DNA of 64,000 nucleotides, taken from Plantago ovata. Its lineage: Eukaryota; Streptophyta; Magnoliopsida; Lamiales; Plantaginaceae. Positions 10,721 to 23,520 of this stretch are shown in pieces; within the stretch, counting starts at the first letter, position 1; each line of letters begins with the position of its first letter. Position numbers and translations under genes: made by a program. Where the stretch lies: the NCBI GenBank assembly GCA_028274465.1, contig CM051457.1, positions 100,439,982-100,503,981 of the forward strand, written 5' to 3'. Under the pieces are notes generated by a model. That model did no database searches, was not told the origin of the DNA, and saw only the letters and a list, made by a program, of their open reading frames with translations.

Positions 10721-13700
10721 TTATTGAGGTAGTTCAATCAATCCAAGGTTATACCTTAGCATTGCGAACCTATTATCCGGTAGGGGCTTGGTAAAGATGT
10801 CAGCAAGCTGATCATCAGTGCCTACTTTCACAACCTCAATATCACCTTTTTCCACATGATCTCTAATGAAATGATGTCTAATATCAATGTGCTTAGTCCT
10901 TGAGTGAAACTTCGGATTTTGCGTGATTGCAATAGCACTTGTATTATCACAAAAGATTGGTGTTTTCTTTGCAGAAATACCATAATCTCTTAATTGTTGC
11001 TGAATCCATAGGATTTGAGCTGTGCAACAACCAGCTGCAATGTATTCAGATTCAGTAGATGAATTGGCAACACAGGTTTGCTTCTTGCTGAACCATGATA
11101 TTAATCTAGTACCAAAAAACTGACAAGTTCCAGAGGTACTTTTTCTATCAAGAGTTGATCCTCCATGATCAGCATCAGAATAACCAACCAATTCAAGTCC
11201 AGAATCTTTAGGATACCATAATCCAACATTGACTGTACCTTTAACATATTTCAGTATCTTGATTGCCTTTTTGTAGTGTGATTCTCTTGGATCAGATTTG
11301 AATCTTGCACACACACAAACAGCATACTGAATGTCAGGTCTACATGCTGTTAGATACAACAAGGAACCAATGAGCTTCCTATACTTGTGTTCTTCAACAC
11401 TTTTGTCCTCTTTAGTATAGCCCAATTTGGTACCAACACTCATAGGGATCTTTTCAGGTTTCTCATCCTCTTTGATCCTAAACTTTATGAGCATTTCTTT
11501 CGCATACTTTGCTTGATTTATGAATACTCCATCTTTGAGTTGCTTGACTTGCAATCCTAGGAAATAATTCAATTTTCCCATCATACTCATTTCAAACTTA
11601 TTTGTCATGAGTTTGGCAAAATCATCACAAAGTTGCTTGTCCTTAGATCCAAAAATTATGTCATCCACATAAATTTGAACTAAGAGTATTTTACCATCAT
11701 GGTTCATGGTAAATAAGGTTTTGTCAACTTCACCTTTCTTGAAACCATTTTCCAGCAAGAACTTAGCCAAGGTATCATACCATGCTCTTGGTGCATGCTT
11801 TAGACCATATACAGCTTTCTGAAGCTTGTATACCATCTTGATTTCTGAGGGAAGTTCAAAGCCAGGGGTTGTTCTAGGTAGACTTGTTCAGCAAGTTCAC
11901 CATTCAAGAATGCACTTTTAACATCCATTCGGTAAACAATGAAGTCATTGTGAGCAGAAAAGGCCAAGAAAAGCCTAATTGCATCCAATCTTGCAACTGG
12001 TGCATAAGACTCATCATAGTCCAATCCTTTAGTCTGACAGTAACCTTGAGCAACTAAACGTGCTTTATTTCTTGTTACTTCACCAGACTCGCTCAGCTTG
12101 TTTCTGAACACCCACTTTGTACCAATAGCTTTCTTGTCTTCAGCAAGTGGCACAAGTTTCCAGACTTTGTTTCTTTCAAATTGATCCAGTTCTTCTTGCA
12201 TTGCCTTTATCCATTCAGAATGCTTTAAAGCTTCTTCTATGGTTTTAGGTTCAATTTCTGACACAAAGCAAGAGAACAAAGATTCTACTTCTACGACAAT
12301 TGCTTCTTCAGCAAGTCCATGAGTAGCTTTGGATCTAGTCACTTGGCGTTTGTTAATGTCGCCAATCATATCCGTAGAGGGATGATCTCTAATCCATTTA
12401 TTAACAGGTTTTCTGCTTGTTGGATCCGGATATGTTTGCTCATCAGCATGTGACTCTTCAGTATGTACTTGTTCAGTACTACTGGGAATTTGTGTCTCTG
12501 CTGAGATTTGTTCATCAGCAACTGCTTGTTCAACATTGCTTGATTGAGGTAGTTCATCAGCAGGCACTGGAGATTGTGTAATTTCAGCAACTTCCGGAGC
12601 AACCGCGTCTTTTGCTGGAAATTCTTTGTCGTGAACTATATTTATCTTGTCATGACTAGGGGGAGGAGAGTCATTGTCAGAATCATCATTTAGTTCAATT
12701 GACTTGATTTGCCTAGCATCAGATTCAGTTCTTTGCTCATGTATGATTAGCTTTTTCATACATTCTGATATTTCTTCTTCAGCAGGCACACCTTGTGACT
12801 TTTCGTAGAATACAACATGCACTGATTCTTCAATCTTTTGTGCTTATTGTTGTAAACTCTATAAGCTTTACTATGCAAGGAGTAGCCGAGAAATATCGCT
12901 TCGTCTGCCTTTGGTTGAAATGTTCTTAGGTATTCTCTACCATTGTTAAGAACGAAACACTTGCAACCAAATACTCTTAGATGAGTGATGTTAGGAGGTC
13001 TTCCAACAAACAATTCATAAGGAGTTTTGTTGTATTCCTTAGTAATCAAACATCTGTTTTGAGTATAACAGGCGGTATTAATCGCTTCAACCCAATAAGC
13101 CTCACTTATTTCAGTGTCAGCAAGCATTGTTCTTGCGGCTTCTTTCAGGGTACGATTCTTCCGTTCAGCAACACCGTTTTGTTGTGGTGTTCTTACTGAG
13201 GATAACTAATGTTGTATTCCTTTTGAGGTACAATATTCAGTTATGTACTGGTTTAAAAACTCAGTACCATGGTCTGTCCTTATGACTTTTACCTTGTCAT
13301 TTTTCATAACTTCAAGCTTATTCAACAAGTTAGGTATTTCAGTCTTGGTTTCAGATTTGTGCTTGATGAATACTACCCAAGTGAATCTTGAATAGTCATC
13401 TACCACGACTAGACCATACTTCTTACCAGCATAGCTTGTTGAAGAAGATTCAAACAAGTCCATGTGCAAGAGTTGTAAAGGTTTTGTAGTTGACGGTACT
13501 GCCTTGTTCTTGAAAGAAGATTTGGTTTGCTTTCCTTGCTGACATGCATTGCAAACACCATCCTTCTTAAAAGTAACCCTAGGTAATCCAACTACAAGTG
13601 CCTTTTTAGACAGCTTATTCAGCGTCTTGAAGTTTAGATGACTTGTTCGTTTATGCCATAACCATGCTTTTTCAGCAAGGCAATCATGATCTGAGACAAG

Positions 13701-14105
13701 GCATTTTTCAACAATTGCTGAAGACCAATCAACAGTGTACAAGCCTCCTGATCTTCTTGCAACCATTATTACCTTTTTAGTCTCGAAATCTATAAGTTTA
13801 CATTCATCACTTTTAATTTTGATGAAGTATCCTTTGTCAGCATACTGACTCATGCTGAAAAGGTTAAACTTAAGATTTTTGACATAAAGAACTCCAGTAA
13901 TGGTTATGCATCCTAACTTCACATCACCATAGCCTTTTGTAGAACCGGAGCCTCCACCAGCAAACCTTATTGTTGGACCTTTAGACCACCGTCTATAGTT
14001 TATAAGGTTATTCTTGTTGCCCGTCATGTGCTTTCCACAACCACTATCAAAGTGCCAGATTGCATCGTTTGTCTCCGTGGCTGAAGTCTGCACAATCAAG
14101 AGCAA
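10721..14105 (-). pseudogene. Sirevirus A pol remnant
   Basis: On the minus strand the order is: protease ([13 protein letters not shown] near 14050), zinc-binding pre-integrase region (near 13540-13700), integrase core (near 13206-13520 and on), a long acidic linker (about 12350-12760), reverse transcriptase ([20 protein letters not shown] near 11870-11940, IYVDDIIFGSKD near 11640-11670) and RNase H ([12 protein letters not shown] near 11030-11065). It ends with LGLIELPQ at 10721. It is highly similar to copy B pol at 51947-55333 and is broken at about three or four points. Confidence 0.9.
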
Positions 14106-14110
14106 ACAAG

Positions 14111-16478
14111 TTAATTATCCAATAATGGATATCCATTAACATGTTCAAGAATGCGTCCAGTGGAAACCCAAGTCTTAAGTTTTTCAACTTTGACTTGTTT
14201 TCTACTTGCTGAGGAACTAGGAGGTTTTGAGCTGAAAGACTTTTGACTCGTGCTGGTCAAATTCACTTTCTGATGTGGTGTCTTGCTCGGTTGACCTTTT
14301 TGTTGAACATACTTTTCAGTAAGTTCTTTTCTAGCAAGGTTCCTTCTAGCCCTAGCATTAAGATTCTTATCAGAATTCTTAGGCTTGATTTTATTCATCT
14401 CTTTGAAGTATCTTTGCTGACTTTGCTTATACTCATGAAAGAGTTGACTTTGCTTGGTTTTGAAACCGAGTCCACTTTTCGGAGAATGCTGAGCTTTAGC
14501 TTCAGTAACCTTACTCGATTCAGGTTTGTCAGCAAAGGACTTCTGATTACTTTTAGTAATCTTGCCTTTAGTCTTAACAACTTGCTTTTCAGCAACTTGT
14601 TTGGCGGGATGCTTCACAACATCCTTTTTCTTTCCAGTTTGCTTCTCAGCAACCTATTTTCCTTTTAAAGCCTTGTTACTTTGAGTAGCAACAGCGGGCT
14701 TTATGGTCATAGGTACTTGATTGCTTGTTTCAGCAACCTTAGATTGACCAAACTGATAGATTTCTGGTAGACCACTATCAGTAGCACGCACAAAGGAGAT
14801 AGGTGATTTATCTTTTCTCAAGATTTCTACGTCATCACCTTCATACATTGCGCCTAAACCTTCTTTCTGAGATGGGTCTCTCAAATAAGAGTTCAGTTCA
14901 GTCAGCGTATTACTTGCGTCCACATAAGATTTGAAATTGATTTCATCTTTTTCATCTCTTGAATTTCAGCAAGTAACTTTAGAATTGAGGACTAATATTC
15001 TTCCAATTCTAATGCCATTTGAGAATTCTTCTCTGTAGCTTCAGCAATCAACTTCTTAAGACGTCTTATTTAAGCATCCTTTTCTTCTGTTTCTTCCTTC
15101 AGCAAGACGTACTTTTCAGTAGTCTGCTTGGTCAGAATTTCAGCAAATTGTAGTTTCTCTTGCTGTCTGCTCAGAGTTTTCTCAAATCTTTCAATTTCTC
15201 CTTGAATCTTATCAAGGTCAATCTCGTCTTCACTTTTTGAGTCTGAGTCAAAGGTAGGGTTGTTTACCTGACCGGCCATGAGGCAGAATTCGTAGTTTGA
15301 CACATCAGGATAAGCTTCCATAGCTATTCCACAAACTTCTTTGCAAATCTCCACGTCTAGAGTGGCTTCTTCATCGTCGGTGTCTGAACTTTCATCCTCA
15401 CTGTCTTCGGAGCTAGTATCAATACACAATGCATTGATTTTTGCTTGAAGCTTCTTCTTTTCTTCAGCAATAAAAGCTCTTTTGAACTTCTTCTTCTTTT
15501 CAGCAGATTTGCCTTTCAGCAAAGGGCAATTAGCTTTGAAGTGTCCAGGCTTTTTGCAGTAAAAACATAGATCATTTCCAACTGCTGGTTCTTCTGATGA
15601 AGTAGCTTGCTGAGCTTGCTTGTTCAGCGAGCTAGTCTCATTCTTGTACTTATGGTAGTTGTTACCAAGATGATTCTTCAGCTTCTCTTTTGCTTTTCGC
15701 CTTTCAAGTTCCTTGCTGATGAATTTCTTCATGTTTTTGACAACCAAAGAGTTTTCATCAGTAGGTTCTTTTTCATTCTTCTTTTCAGAAGATGACGGCT
15801 TTGCAGCAAGAGCAATGTTTTGCGATTTTTCAGCAAATACATTTTCTCTTTGCTTTGTCTCATAGTTGACAGTAGCAAGATGAGAGAACAACTTTGTTGG
15901 TGTAATGTCTGGCATTCCTTTATTATAATAGAAATTCTGAGTGTGGATCCATTCTTGATTCAGACTTCTGATGATAGTTTTCACTTTCTCAGAATCTGAG
16001 TAAAGGTTTCCAACACCCAAGGCTGCCATTTCACTAACAAGAGTTGTGAATCTGAAATCCAAGTCTTCCAGTGACTCGTTTGTACCTTGCTTAGATCCAA
16101 GTTTTGAAACTTTAATTTAAGTACTTCAAGTTTGTTTTCCTTGGTTTTGTCAGATCCAGCACAAAGATCTTGAACCATTTTCCAAGCTTCCTTTGCAGTC
16201 TTAGCACCCCACAGTTTGCACTGTATGGTATCCGGAGTTGATCGAATGATAATATTTCTTGCTTGGCCATCAAGACGGAATCTCTTAGCTTCGTCAGAAG
16301 TCCATTCCTCTCTTGGTTTTGGAACGATGGTGTCAACCAGTTCTCCTAAGATAGTCTGCTTACCAGTAGGATCCGTGGTTTTGTGATGAAAGCTTTTCTC
16401 AATCTTAGAGATCTTGATAGGTCCATCATTAATGACAGTAACCATCTCATCACTAGTGGCCTCAAGATGTAGCATCAT
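14111..16478 (-). pseudogene. Sirevirus A gag remnant
   Basis: The reading carries a copia gag domain (KTAKEAWKMVQDLCAGSDKT and FTTLVSEMAALG), a zinc knuckle CFYCKKPGHFKANC near 15530-15575, an acidic serine/aspartate patch (SSEDSEDESSDTDDEE) and a basic, lysine-rich C-terminal part. It runs straight towards protease with only a short gap. Several breaks are present. The equivalent in copy B begins somewhat further upstream. Confidence 0.8.
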
Positions 16479-16636
16479 GTTGTTTCACCATTTCTCATAG
16501 TTTTCCAGCTTCAGTAAGGGAGCATCTCCTAAAGACATCCTGTCAGCAAAGCACTACCAAACTGATCAAGTGAGAGTGATTTACGGAAAGTACCTAAGGG
16601 GATCTAGGTTCAGTGCTGAAGGTTAAAGAACCTCCA

Positions 16637-16648
16637 GCTCTGATACCA
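16637..16648 (-). other. primer-binding site, initiator-Met tRNA type, element A
   Basis: On the minus strand TGGTATCAGAGC follows two bases after the LTR end (CCAACA, then AG). This is the standard plant copia primer site complementary to the 3' end of initiator methionine tRNA. It fixes the orientation of element A. Confidence 0.9.
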
Positions 16649-16650
16649 CT

Positions 16651-18325
16651 TGTTGGTCCCTTTAAACAACAAGAAAAGACTAGAGGGGGGGGGGTGAATA
16701 GTCTTTTCAAACTTTCGTCGTTTAAAACTTTCTCAGCAAGTACTTATTACTTTTCAGTAATGAGTTTGCTGGTACTTAACTTTCTCAGCAAGCGTAAGTT
16801 ACTTTTCAGTAGCTTGGTTTGCTGATACTTAAAATCAGAGAGCGGAAGTCTTTGATACAATAAGTGCTCTTTCAGTAAGTAAAGGTTTCAGCAAGTGATG
16901 TGAGTGACTGTGTACAAACATATATGATTTGCTGAAAGCTAAGTACAGTAAGTAAATCACACAAACACTTTTATAGTGGTATCTGATAGTGGCGTAATCT
17001 CTCAACTAATCCACTTTGTCCTTTCTAGGACTGAATCCACTAAGATATGATTGAGGTTCCTTACAATCTCCTATCTAGAGCGATTCAGCAGAAACCAAAG
17101 CACACTTGCTTTGTCTCCAACCTAATCTAGAGAACGTAACCTTGTTTTCCACCAAACTTGGTACTTTTAATCAGCAAAACTATGCTCGATTAAGTTCCCC
17201 CTGAATATCACGCCTGAAAGGGTGTATTTTCAGTTAGAGAGTTTTGGGGTGAGATAACTTAATTATAACTTATTCAGTTACAACAAGTAATCTAAGAAAC
17301 ACAACTTTGAATACTTTGCAGTAAACAAGTTCGATTGTTTCTGGTGTCAAGACTTGTTCTTGTTCGAAAGAAAGAACACTTAACTAATTTCTTAGCCGAG
17401 TTTGTTCTACTTCTTCACAAGTAGCTTTTTCAAGCTTTAAGTCTTGGAACGGATCAATGGCAGTATAGAGAGTTTGAAGGTATGTGAGTTTAAGCACAAG
17501 TGAGAGTTTGATCACGTTGTTGACACACTTCAACTCTTTGCCGGATGACCTCTATTTGTAGTGAAAATAAGGAGCCGTTTGAATTTTAAATTCCAAGGCT
17601 TTTGATCCTTAAGATGTCACTATCTTGCTTTTGTATTTTCAGCAGCGTCCTTGTTTGTCTTCTAGTCTTCATGTCCTTCGCGTGCGAGCTTTGCATTTAA
17701 TGCATATTTGAATAGAATTCAAACAGTAACATTGGAGCGCAAATTTAAGTACTTTAAGCAAGAGGTCATATATGTTCCATCAGCAAGTGGTTAATCTCAA
17801 TTTCAGCAAGCACAACCTACTCTGTCTTTCAGATTTTCACTTATGCAATGTTGTTGCTGAAGTTTCCACTTTCTGAGCAACACGTGCCTTTGTAGATACC
17901 AGTTTTCAGCAATCTTCAAGTCTTCAGATCTTCAAATTCTTCAAGTCTTCAGATCTTCAAATTCTTCAAGTCTTCAGATCTTCAATAATCTTCAAGATTC
18001 TGAGCGGTTTCTAAATGCTTCAATAGTTTGTTTGTAGAAAAAAAGTACATCGTCAGGAAATGCTTCAATAGGTTATTTTCTTTTCAGAAAATAAGATACA
18101 TCATAAGCTAAAGCATCAATAAGTTATTTTCTTTTCAGAAAATAAAATACATCATACGCGGTAAAAACCATCTTAACTAACACCTAATCTAAGTCTTCAG
18201 CAAACGTTCCTCTTTTACAATGTCCTTAAAATTCTAAATTCCTATGGACCTTAAGAGTACTAGTTACTGGACTTTCCTTAATTTAGCATGGTTAATTGCT
18301 CATCAAAATTACAAGTTTCCTAACA
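16651..18325 (-). repeat. 5' LTR of Sirevirus A
   Basis: On the minus strand it begins TGTTAGGAAACTTGTAATT and ends GGGACCAACA, giving TG...CA ends and 1,675 bp. It matches the LTRs at 43874-45567 and 57866-59553 but is clearly more diverged from either than they are from each other. It contains stem-loops such as ATTACT-TTTC-AGTAAT at 16746-16761, a poly-G run near 16685, three copies of a roughly 26-bp CTTCAAGTCTTCAGATC unit near 17910-17990, and TATTTTCT-TTTC-AGAAAATA hairpins near 18075-18145. No polypurine tract lies on its right, so this is the outer edge of the element. Confidence 0.9.
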
Positions 18326-20040
18326 GTCTCCAAACCAATTGTACAATACAACTCTTGGTTGATCAAAACCATTTTGATCGATGTCCTCAAAATATGTCTG
18401 ATGCTATGGCGACTCGACATAATTCAAGTAAGTTATAACCATCATACGGCACCAACAATGGCCCTATGAAGGCAACTTTCTTACGGCAAGCGGAGTAAGC
18501 ACTATGGTGCATATTACCCACGAGATTAGTAAGTCCATTTAACCTTCAATTATGATGGGTGACATCATGCGATTTAATCGAGACTTAAATTAATTGGGGA
18601 ACATTTAAATGGGGTATTTAATCGCTTGACCAAGATCCCTAACATGCATCACATAATGGGTGCCGCCTACCCAAGGCTCATGCAATGCGGTCCAACAAGT
18701 AATGAGTGTCGCCTACTCATACATATCAATTGCGGACTAGCAAGTAATGGGTGCCGCCTACACATGCATATGACAGATGCGGTCCGAGAACTAATGGGTG
18801 CCGCCTACCCATACAATAAAAGCGGACAAACAATATTTAAATATTAAATTGCTCATGTAGACATTCAATACATGTGATACAACCAAGTTGGAGCATATAA
18901 GTAGTTGTTGTGGATTATTATCATCATATGTAAGTTAAAATCTCATTTATAAGTTCTCTAAGAATTTTCAAAATATTTAAAACAAGTTTTAATAATAATA
19001 TAATCTTCTAAAGCAATATATTATTATTGAAATTTAGTTCATAAACCATTTATAAACCAATAAACGTGTTATTAAATACTATGAACTTATATTTATGTCT
19101 CCAAACATTTTAATCACTTTCCAAAAGCATTAGAAGGGTTTAAATGTTAATTATAAACTATTTATAAATTAAATCATAAGTTTCTAAAACTCTAGGGGCC
19201 TCTTTACAATTCACAGAAAGCTGAAATTAAATTTTTGGGGTCAAATTGAAAGTTTTCAGTATTTTGGGGAAAATCCGCAAAGCACAGAAGTTCAAGGGCT
19301 TGAGCCCCAATAAGACAGCGAGTGTCAAATTGGAGAACAAGTCCCTGAAATTATTCATCTTGCCTATTGGCCACCCACAGACCTCTGAAACTCTTCAATT
19401 GAGTCCCTGTAAATAAGAAAACCTTTCAAAACCTTTAAACTTCATCTCAACTTCGAATTGAAGGTCCAAATCATGTTCTAAACATAATACACCATCACAA
19501 ACGAATTCGCAAGCATCTAATTTTCCCAGAAAAACGAAAATCAAATTTTATTTTTTTTAAAACCGATCGGGTTGATCGGAACCGACCCAGTCGATTCCGT
19601 TCGACCCGATTCTTGCATGTTTCGTGTTCTCCGTGTTTGTACGAGTCTGTTATACCCAATTTTGATTTGGTTTGGACTCAAGGATGAGAAGCTTGAAGAA
19701 ACCCATTAATGGAGTTTTCAAATTCCATGAACCCTAAGCCAAAACCTTATCTACGAATCTCTAAATTCAATTTTGATGGCATGAGGTGAAAGAGGACGAA
19801 AAATGGAGAAGAACCATATATAAAACCCCTAGGTTTTGATGAAAATCGAGAGGAGCTCCAAACTTTTTCCATCTCCATCCATGACGGATGAATAGTGCCG
19901 CGGGGTACTGTTCATCTTCCCCAAAAATTTTCTTTTTTTTAATTTTCCTTTTCTTAAAATCCAATTATAAGATCTGGAAATAAAAAACTTAAACCCATTT
20001 TTCTTTCTTCTCTTTAAATCCAATTAAAGAATCTGGAAAT
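18326..20040. other. unclassified LTR-like sequence
   Basis: No gene is visible. The stretch has a 46-bp tandem repeat (18655-18808). On the minus strand it has a TATA-like TTTATATATGG near 19820 followed by a long untranslated-looking leader, and a patch reading GTCGGTTCCGATCAACCC near 19565-19590. These suggest a Ty3 chromovirus LTR in minus orientation, but I could not find both ends. Treat as an unresolved repeat. Confidence 0.35.
18655..18808. repeat. 46-bp tandem repeat with GGGTGCCGCCTACCC core
   Basis: Four copies of AATGGGTGCCGCCTAC start at 18655, 18701, 18746 and 18793 (spacing 45-47). Between them is a partly conserved ATGCGGAC-TAGCAAGT segment. Two related copies lie at about 24088-24105 and 24161-24178, inside the CACTA gene region. 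Confidence 0.9.
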
Positions 20041-20149
20041 TTTAACTAAACATATGTATATAATAATTCACAGCAACAATAATTGAAAAATACATAAACA
20101 ATATAGTCATGATTCAGCCTAACTCTGAAATCACTGTTAGTAAAAGTGA

Positions 20150-22106
20150 GAAATTTGCCTCTAAGGCTAAGCAGCGGAAGTTTAAAAAATTTTAATCTCA
20201 CTAAAACTGATATGACTATACTGTTTATTAAACTGGAAGAAATCACTTACGTGTCCTCCAGTAGATAAGCAAATTGACCGGGTAGCTGTTCCTCAATCTC
20301 CAGACAAAGCCTTGCAATCTCCTCGTCCGGCTGGTTGATTTCTTCTTCGTCAGAGATGAAATCTTCGTCAACAAAATCTCCAAGATGGCTCATCAACAGG
20401 TTGATTAATTCCTTCGACCTTGGTATCCACGGGCAATGTTTCCACAAGAACGCTAGGAGGTTCTTCTGTGTTTTTGAGCTACTGAGGAAAAATTATTCTT
20501 TCTGACTATCAGAGAAGAATATTTTACGTGTTGTTGGAATAGAATAGAAGACTCACTTTCTTTCTTTCTGATTTAGTCAGTCAGTTAGTTAGTTCAGAAA
20601 ATCACGTAAGATTTTACCAAGTAAATCTTACTGATTAAAAGACTTCAAAAGTTATCAACTGACTAACAAACAGATAAGCCTTTTTTAATTATCTCAATCA
20701 AAAGAGAAATTAAATCAAATACTTAAAGAAGAAAACAAAAAGAAAAATAAAAATACAAAAAAGAAAAAAAAGAAACAACAACTCACGTTGACAGCCTCAA
20801 CGTGATGCTGGGCCGCTTGGCCCAGCCCCACATATGCTGGGCCAAATCGGCCCAGCCCAATTCCTTTCTCTTTTTTTTTTTTTTAATTCATTTTCTTTCA
20901 TTGGACCATTAATTCTAAATTCCGTCCAAATGCACAAGTCTTCAATTAATTAATTAAATCCAATTCAATTCAATTAATTATATTTCTAAAATATATTCCA
21001 TATATATAATGAATTAATATTAATCTAATTAATAATAATTCCATTATATTTATATATAGTAATTCAACATTAATCTAATTAATATTTAATCCTATATACA
21101 TAGCTCGTTTGTAGAAACACCACCTTGAAGTGTGATCCATAGGGCCTTGCATATTAAGCAACAATCTAATTAAGATCATAATAAATTCCTAGACAATTTA
21201 TCAGACAATATTAATATGCAAGGAACGTTTGTGAGGAAAACAAACCACCTGTAGCGTAAGGTACTTTGATGATACGGTCCCTTCATTCACGAATACTCGA
21301 ATGAGTCTAGAATATGGTTATGTGTCTATTCTAATAACTTCATTCATTGTCTCTCAATCTTATTAGTCGATCTATGAATTATGTCCAAACACCATTTTGA
21401 CATATTCACATACGGTGGCCACCGGTTTTGTGATCGCACTAAATATGAGAAGTGAGTATTCTCTCCTTGTATCTATTATGGAGGAATGAATCCTATCTTG
21501 GCCCAATCACTCACACCATATGTTTCCTAATGTACCCAACGCATGCCGTATCTACCCTACTTTAAGAGTGCAAGCGTTGCGCATGGTCAAAGTACATTAT
21601 TCCACATATGATGTAGTATTGGCCTCAAGTCTAAGGACTACTAACATCACCCTACACACCGATACTACCATAGACACTTAAATAGCTTTACCAAATGGTT
21701 TCTCGGTTGGGTATGCCAACACTCTCCAAAGTGTCCATATGTTAATCATGAATAACCAAGTTCATTCGTAGCAGTGAGACCTACTACATCCTCGAAGGAT
21801 CTAATGCAACATATGCTAGCTTCAATCGCATCATTGATATCCCGTATCTCAATGACCTTCAGCTAGTGGCTTATTTTAGGACTTAATTATTGACACACAA
21901 GCTCCCACTAACTTGGTGATTACCTTAAGTCCTTGGGAACATTTTATCGAATAATTCAAACAACCAAATAATGTATTCATAAAATGTAATGTCAATTGTA
22001 TTTAATAATGTATAAATAAATGAACATAAATAAAAGACAATAACTGAATGTGATCAAGTACATATCGTCCCTATCGTAGGTTGTCTCTAGGACATATACA
22101 CTTTCA
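20150..22106 (-). mobile_element. copia LTR, inverted relative of copia 1 LTR
   Basis: On the minus strand it starts TGAAAGTGTATATGTCC at 22106, matching the copia 1 LTR start. It shares the segment CCCTATGG-TCACAC (here near 21145-21165), the phrase CCGTGGATACCAAGG (near 20418-20432) and a tail starting CCGCTGC (near 20175). No internal coding region adjoins it, so it is a solo or orphan LTR. It contains nested GGCCCAGC inverted repeats near 20805-20860. The left edge is approximate and no flanking duplication was found. Confidence 0.65.
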
Positions 22107-22746
22107 CGAAGGGCGTCAATCTCCGAAGAATTGCTAACTCACAAGTAAGAATTGATAAACAACGAGGTCCAATTGCTATGCTTAATCCTCCAAATTGATA
22201 AGAAAAAGAGTCTCCTATGCTAAGAATTCCCAAAACAGGCTCTGGAGAATTCGTCTCTCAAAATAATGTGAAAAGGTTTTTAAAACGTATAGAATGGAGC
22301 AACTTATATAGGAGTTCGGAAGACGTGGGGCGAACCGCCCCAGACGTCGGGCGAACCGCCTGGCGTGGGGCGAACCGCCTCACATCCCGGGCGAACCGCC
22401 CGGGAGTTCCAGTGGCGGTTGACGCGTTTTTTACGCGTTTTTGGTCTTCTTTTCCTTTTCGGACTCGGATTTCGCCTTCTAGTGACCTTTAAGCCTTGAA
22501 ACTCGACCCCTAGACCTCAAATCTCGTCCGGAACCTTCTAGATACACCACGGATGACCACGAAACACCGAATCTTCGTTCTCTTCAATATAATTGCCCGG
22601 AAATTCACGTTTTTTACCTTAAACCTGAAAAATGCAAAGAAAAGGGAAACGTGACACTATTCTAATAAAATGCACTAAATTATAGCTAAATTAATATAGA
22701 GGATAGCTAAATAGGTGAAAAAGAACTCGAATGAAGGTGTAAAATA
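22107..22746 (-). mobile_element. Tat/Ogre-like LTR fragment
   Basis: Clearly related to about 6925-7520 of the solo LTR: both share the order CTAAG-rich stretch, ACAGG, GC-rich inverted repeats, TTTTCGGACTCGG, AACGTGACACTATTCTAATAAAATG and AGAGGATAGCTAAA. It stops short of the terminal TTCATCA. On the left it abuts the inverted copia LTR, so only about half of the LTR remains. It has four copies of GGGCGAACCGCC at 22328-22405. Confidence 0.75.
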
Positions 22747-23180
22747 AGGACAATGACTACTACCTAGAAAGAAAGTTAAAGGACATAGATAGTGCTGCTT
22801 ATGTGAAACCGTCGGTGGTTATAACGGAAGTCAAGGACGGTTTCAGGTGATCACGTAATAATCGTACTTGGTCCCATTATAACCACCAACGGCATATAAA
22901 ACACAACAACAATACCGCTCTCCATATTAATCATCATTCCAAGTACATAACCACCCGTCTCTGCTAAATGCCCGCTACAATGGTTCTACGGTGGTTCTAC
23001 GGTCCCCTAACTTATTAAGTCCAATGTCCAATGCATACTACAATGGGTCTACGGTCTCTTAACTTATCAAGTCCAATGTCTAATGCATACTACAATGGTT
23101 CTACGGTCTCCTAACTTATAAAGTCCAATGTACAAGGTTGAATTTAACTAACTTAACCAAGTCCAAGTCCAAGGTCAATA
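22747..23180. other. non-coding spacer with 52-bp tandem repeat
   Basis: No gene is visible. It holds a dispersed pair of complementary phrases (AACCGTCGGTGGTTATAACGG near 22806 and its partner near 22870-22895) and three tandem units with TACAATGGTTCTACGGTCTCC. The unit starts are about 22969, 23031 and 23083, the last two exactly 52 bp apart. It ends at the CACTA terminus. Confidence 0.7.
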
Positions 23181-23520
23181 CACTACAAGAAAAATCGGAT
23201 TTAGCGACCGATTCCATCTGAATCCGTCGCTATTCCCTAGCGATCCGTCGCTTTAACTCATTAGCGACGGATGGTCCGTCGCTAAATAGGATGTCGCGAA
23301 AAGTGGCGTCGCTAAAAAATAAAGCGACGGATTGTATTATCCGTCGCTCTAGTTAGCAACGGATTAAATTATCCGTCTCCTTTTTCGACCAACCTAGAGA
23401 CGGATAATTTCTTCGGTATCTATATATAGCGACGAATAATATAATCCGTCTTCAAAATGAAGAGACACGTGGCCTTCCCTGGCGAAGAAAATTTAGAGAC
23501 GGATAAAAGCATCTGTCGCT
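23181..23520. repeat. CACTA terminal and subterminal repeats
   Basis: About a dozen copies of ATCCGTCGCT or its complement AGCGACGGAT, some with one or two changes (AGAGACGGAT, TAGCAACGGAT), alternate in both orientations from 23216 to 23515. Confidence 0.9.

Larger units (their letters stand above)
7650..18325 (-). mobile_element. Sirevirus-type Ty1/copia element A (5' LTR, gag-pol, part of downstream ORF)
   Basis: Read on the minus strand, the order is 5' LTR (16651-18325), primer-binding site, gag, pol, a stem-loop spacer, then a separate downstream (envelope-like position) coding region that stops abruptly at 7650 where copia 1 begins. Copies B and C continue for about 3 kb beyond the equivalent point before their 3' LTR. 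The simplest reading is that copia 1 inserted here and the rest of A lies left of the window. A second coding region after pol in a copia element marks the Sirevirus/Maximus lineage. Coding parts have several breaks, so this is a fossil copy, visibly more diverged than B and C. Confidence 0.85.
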
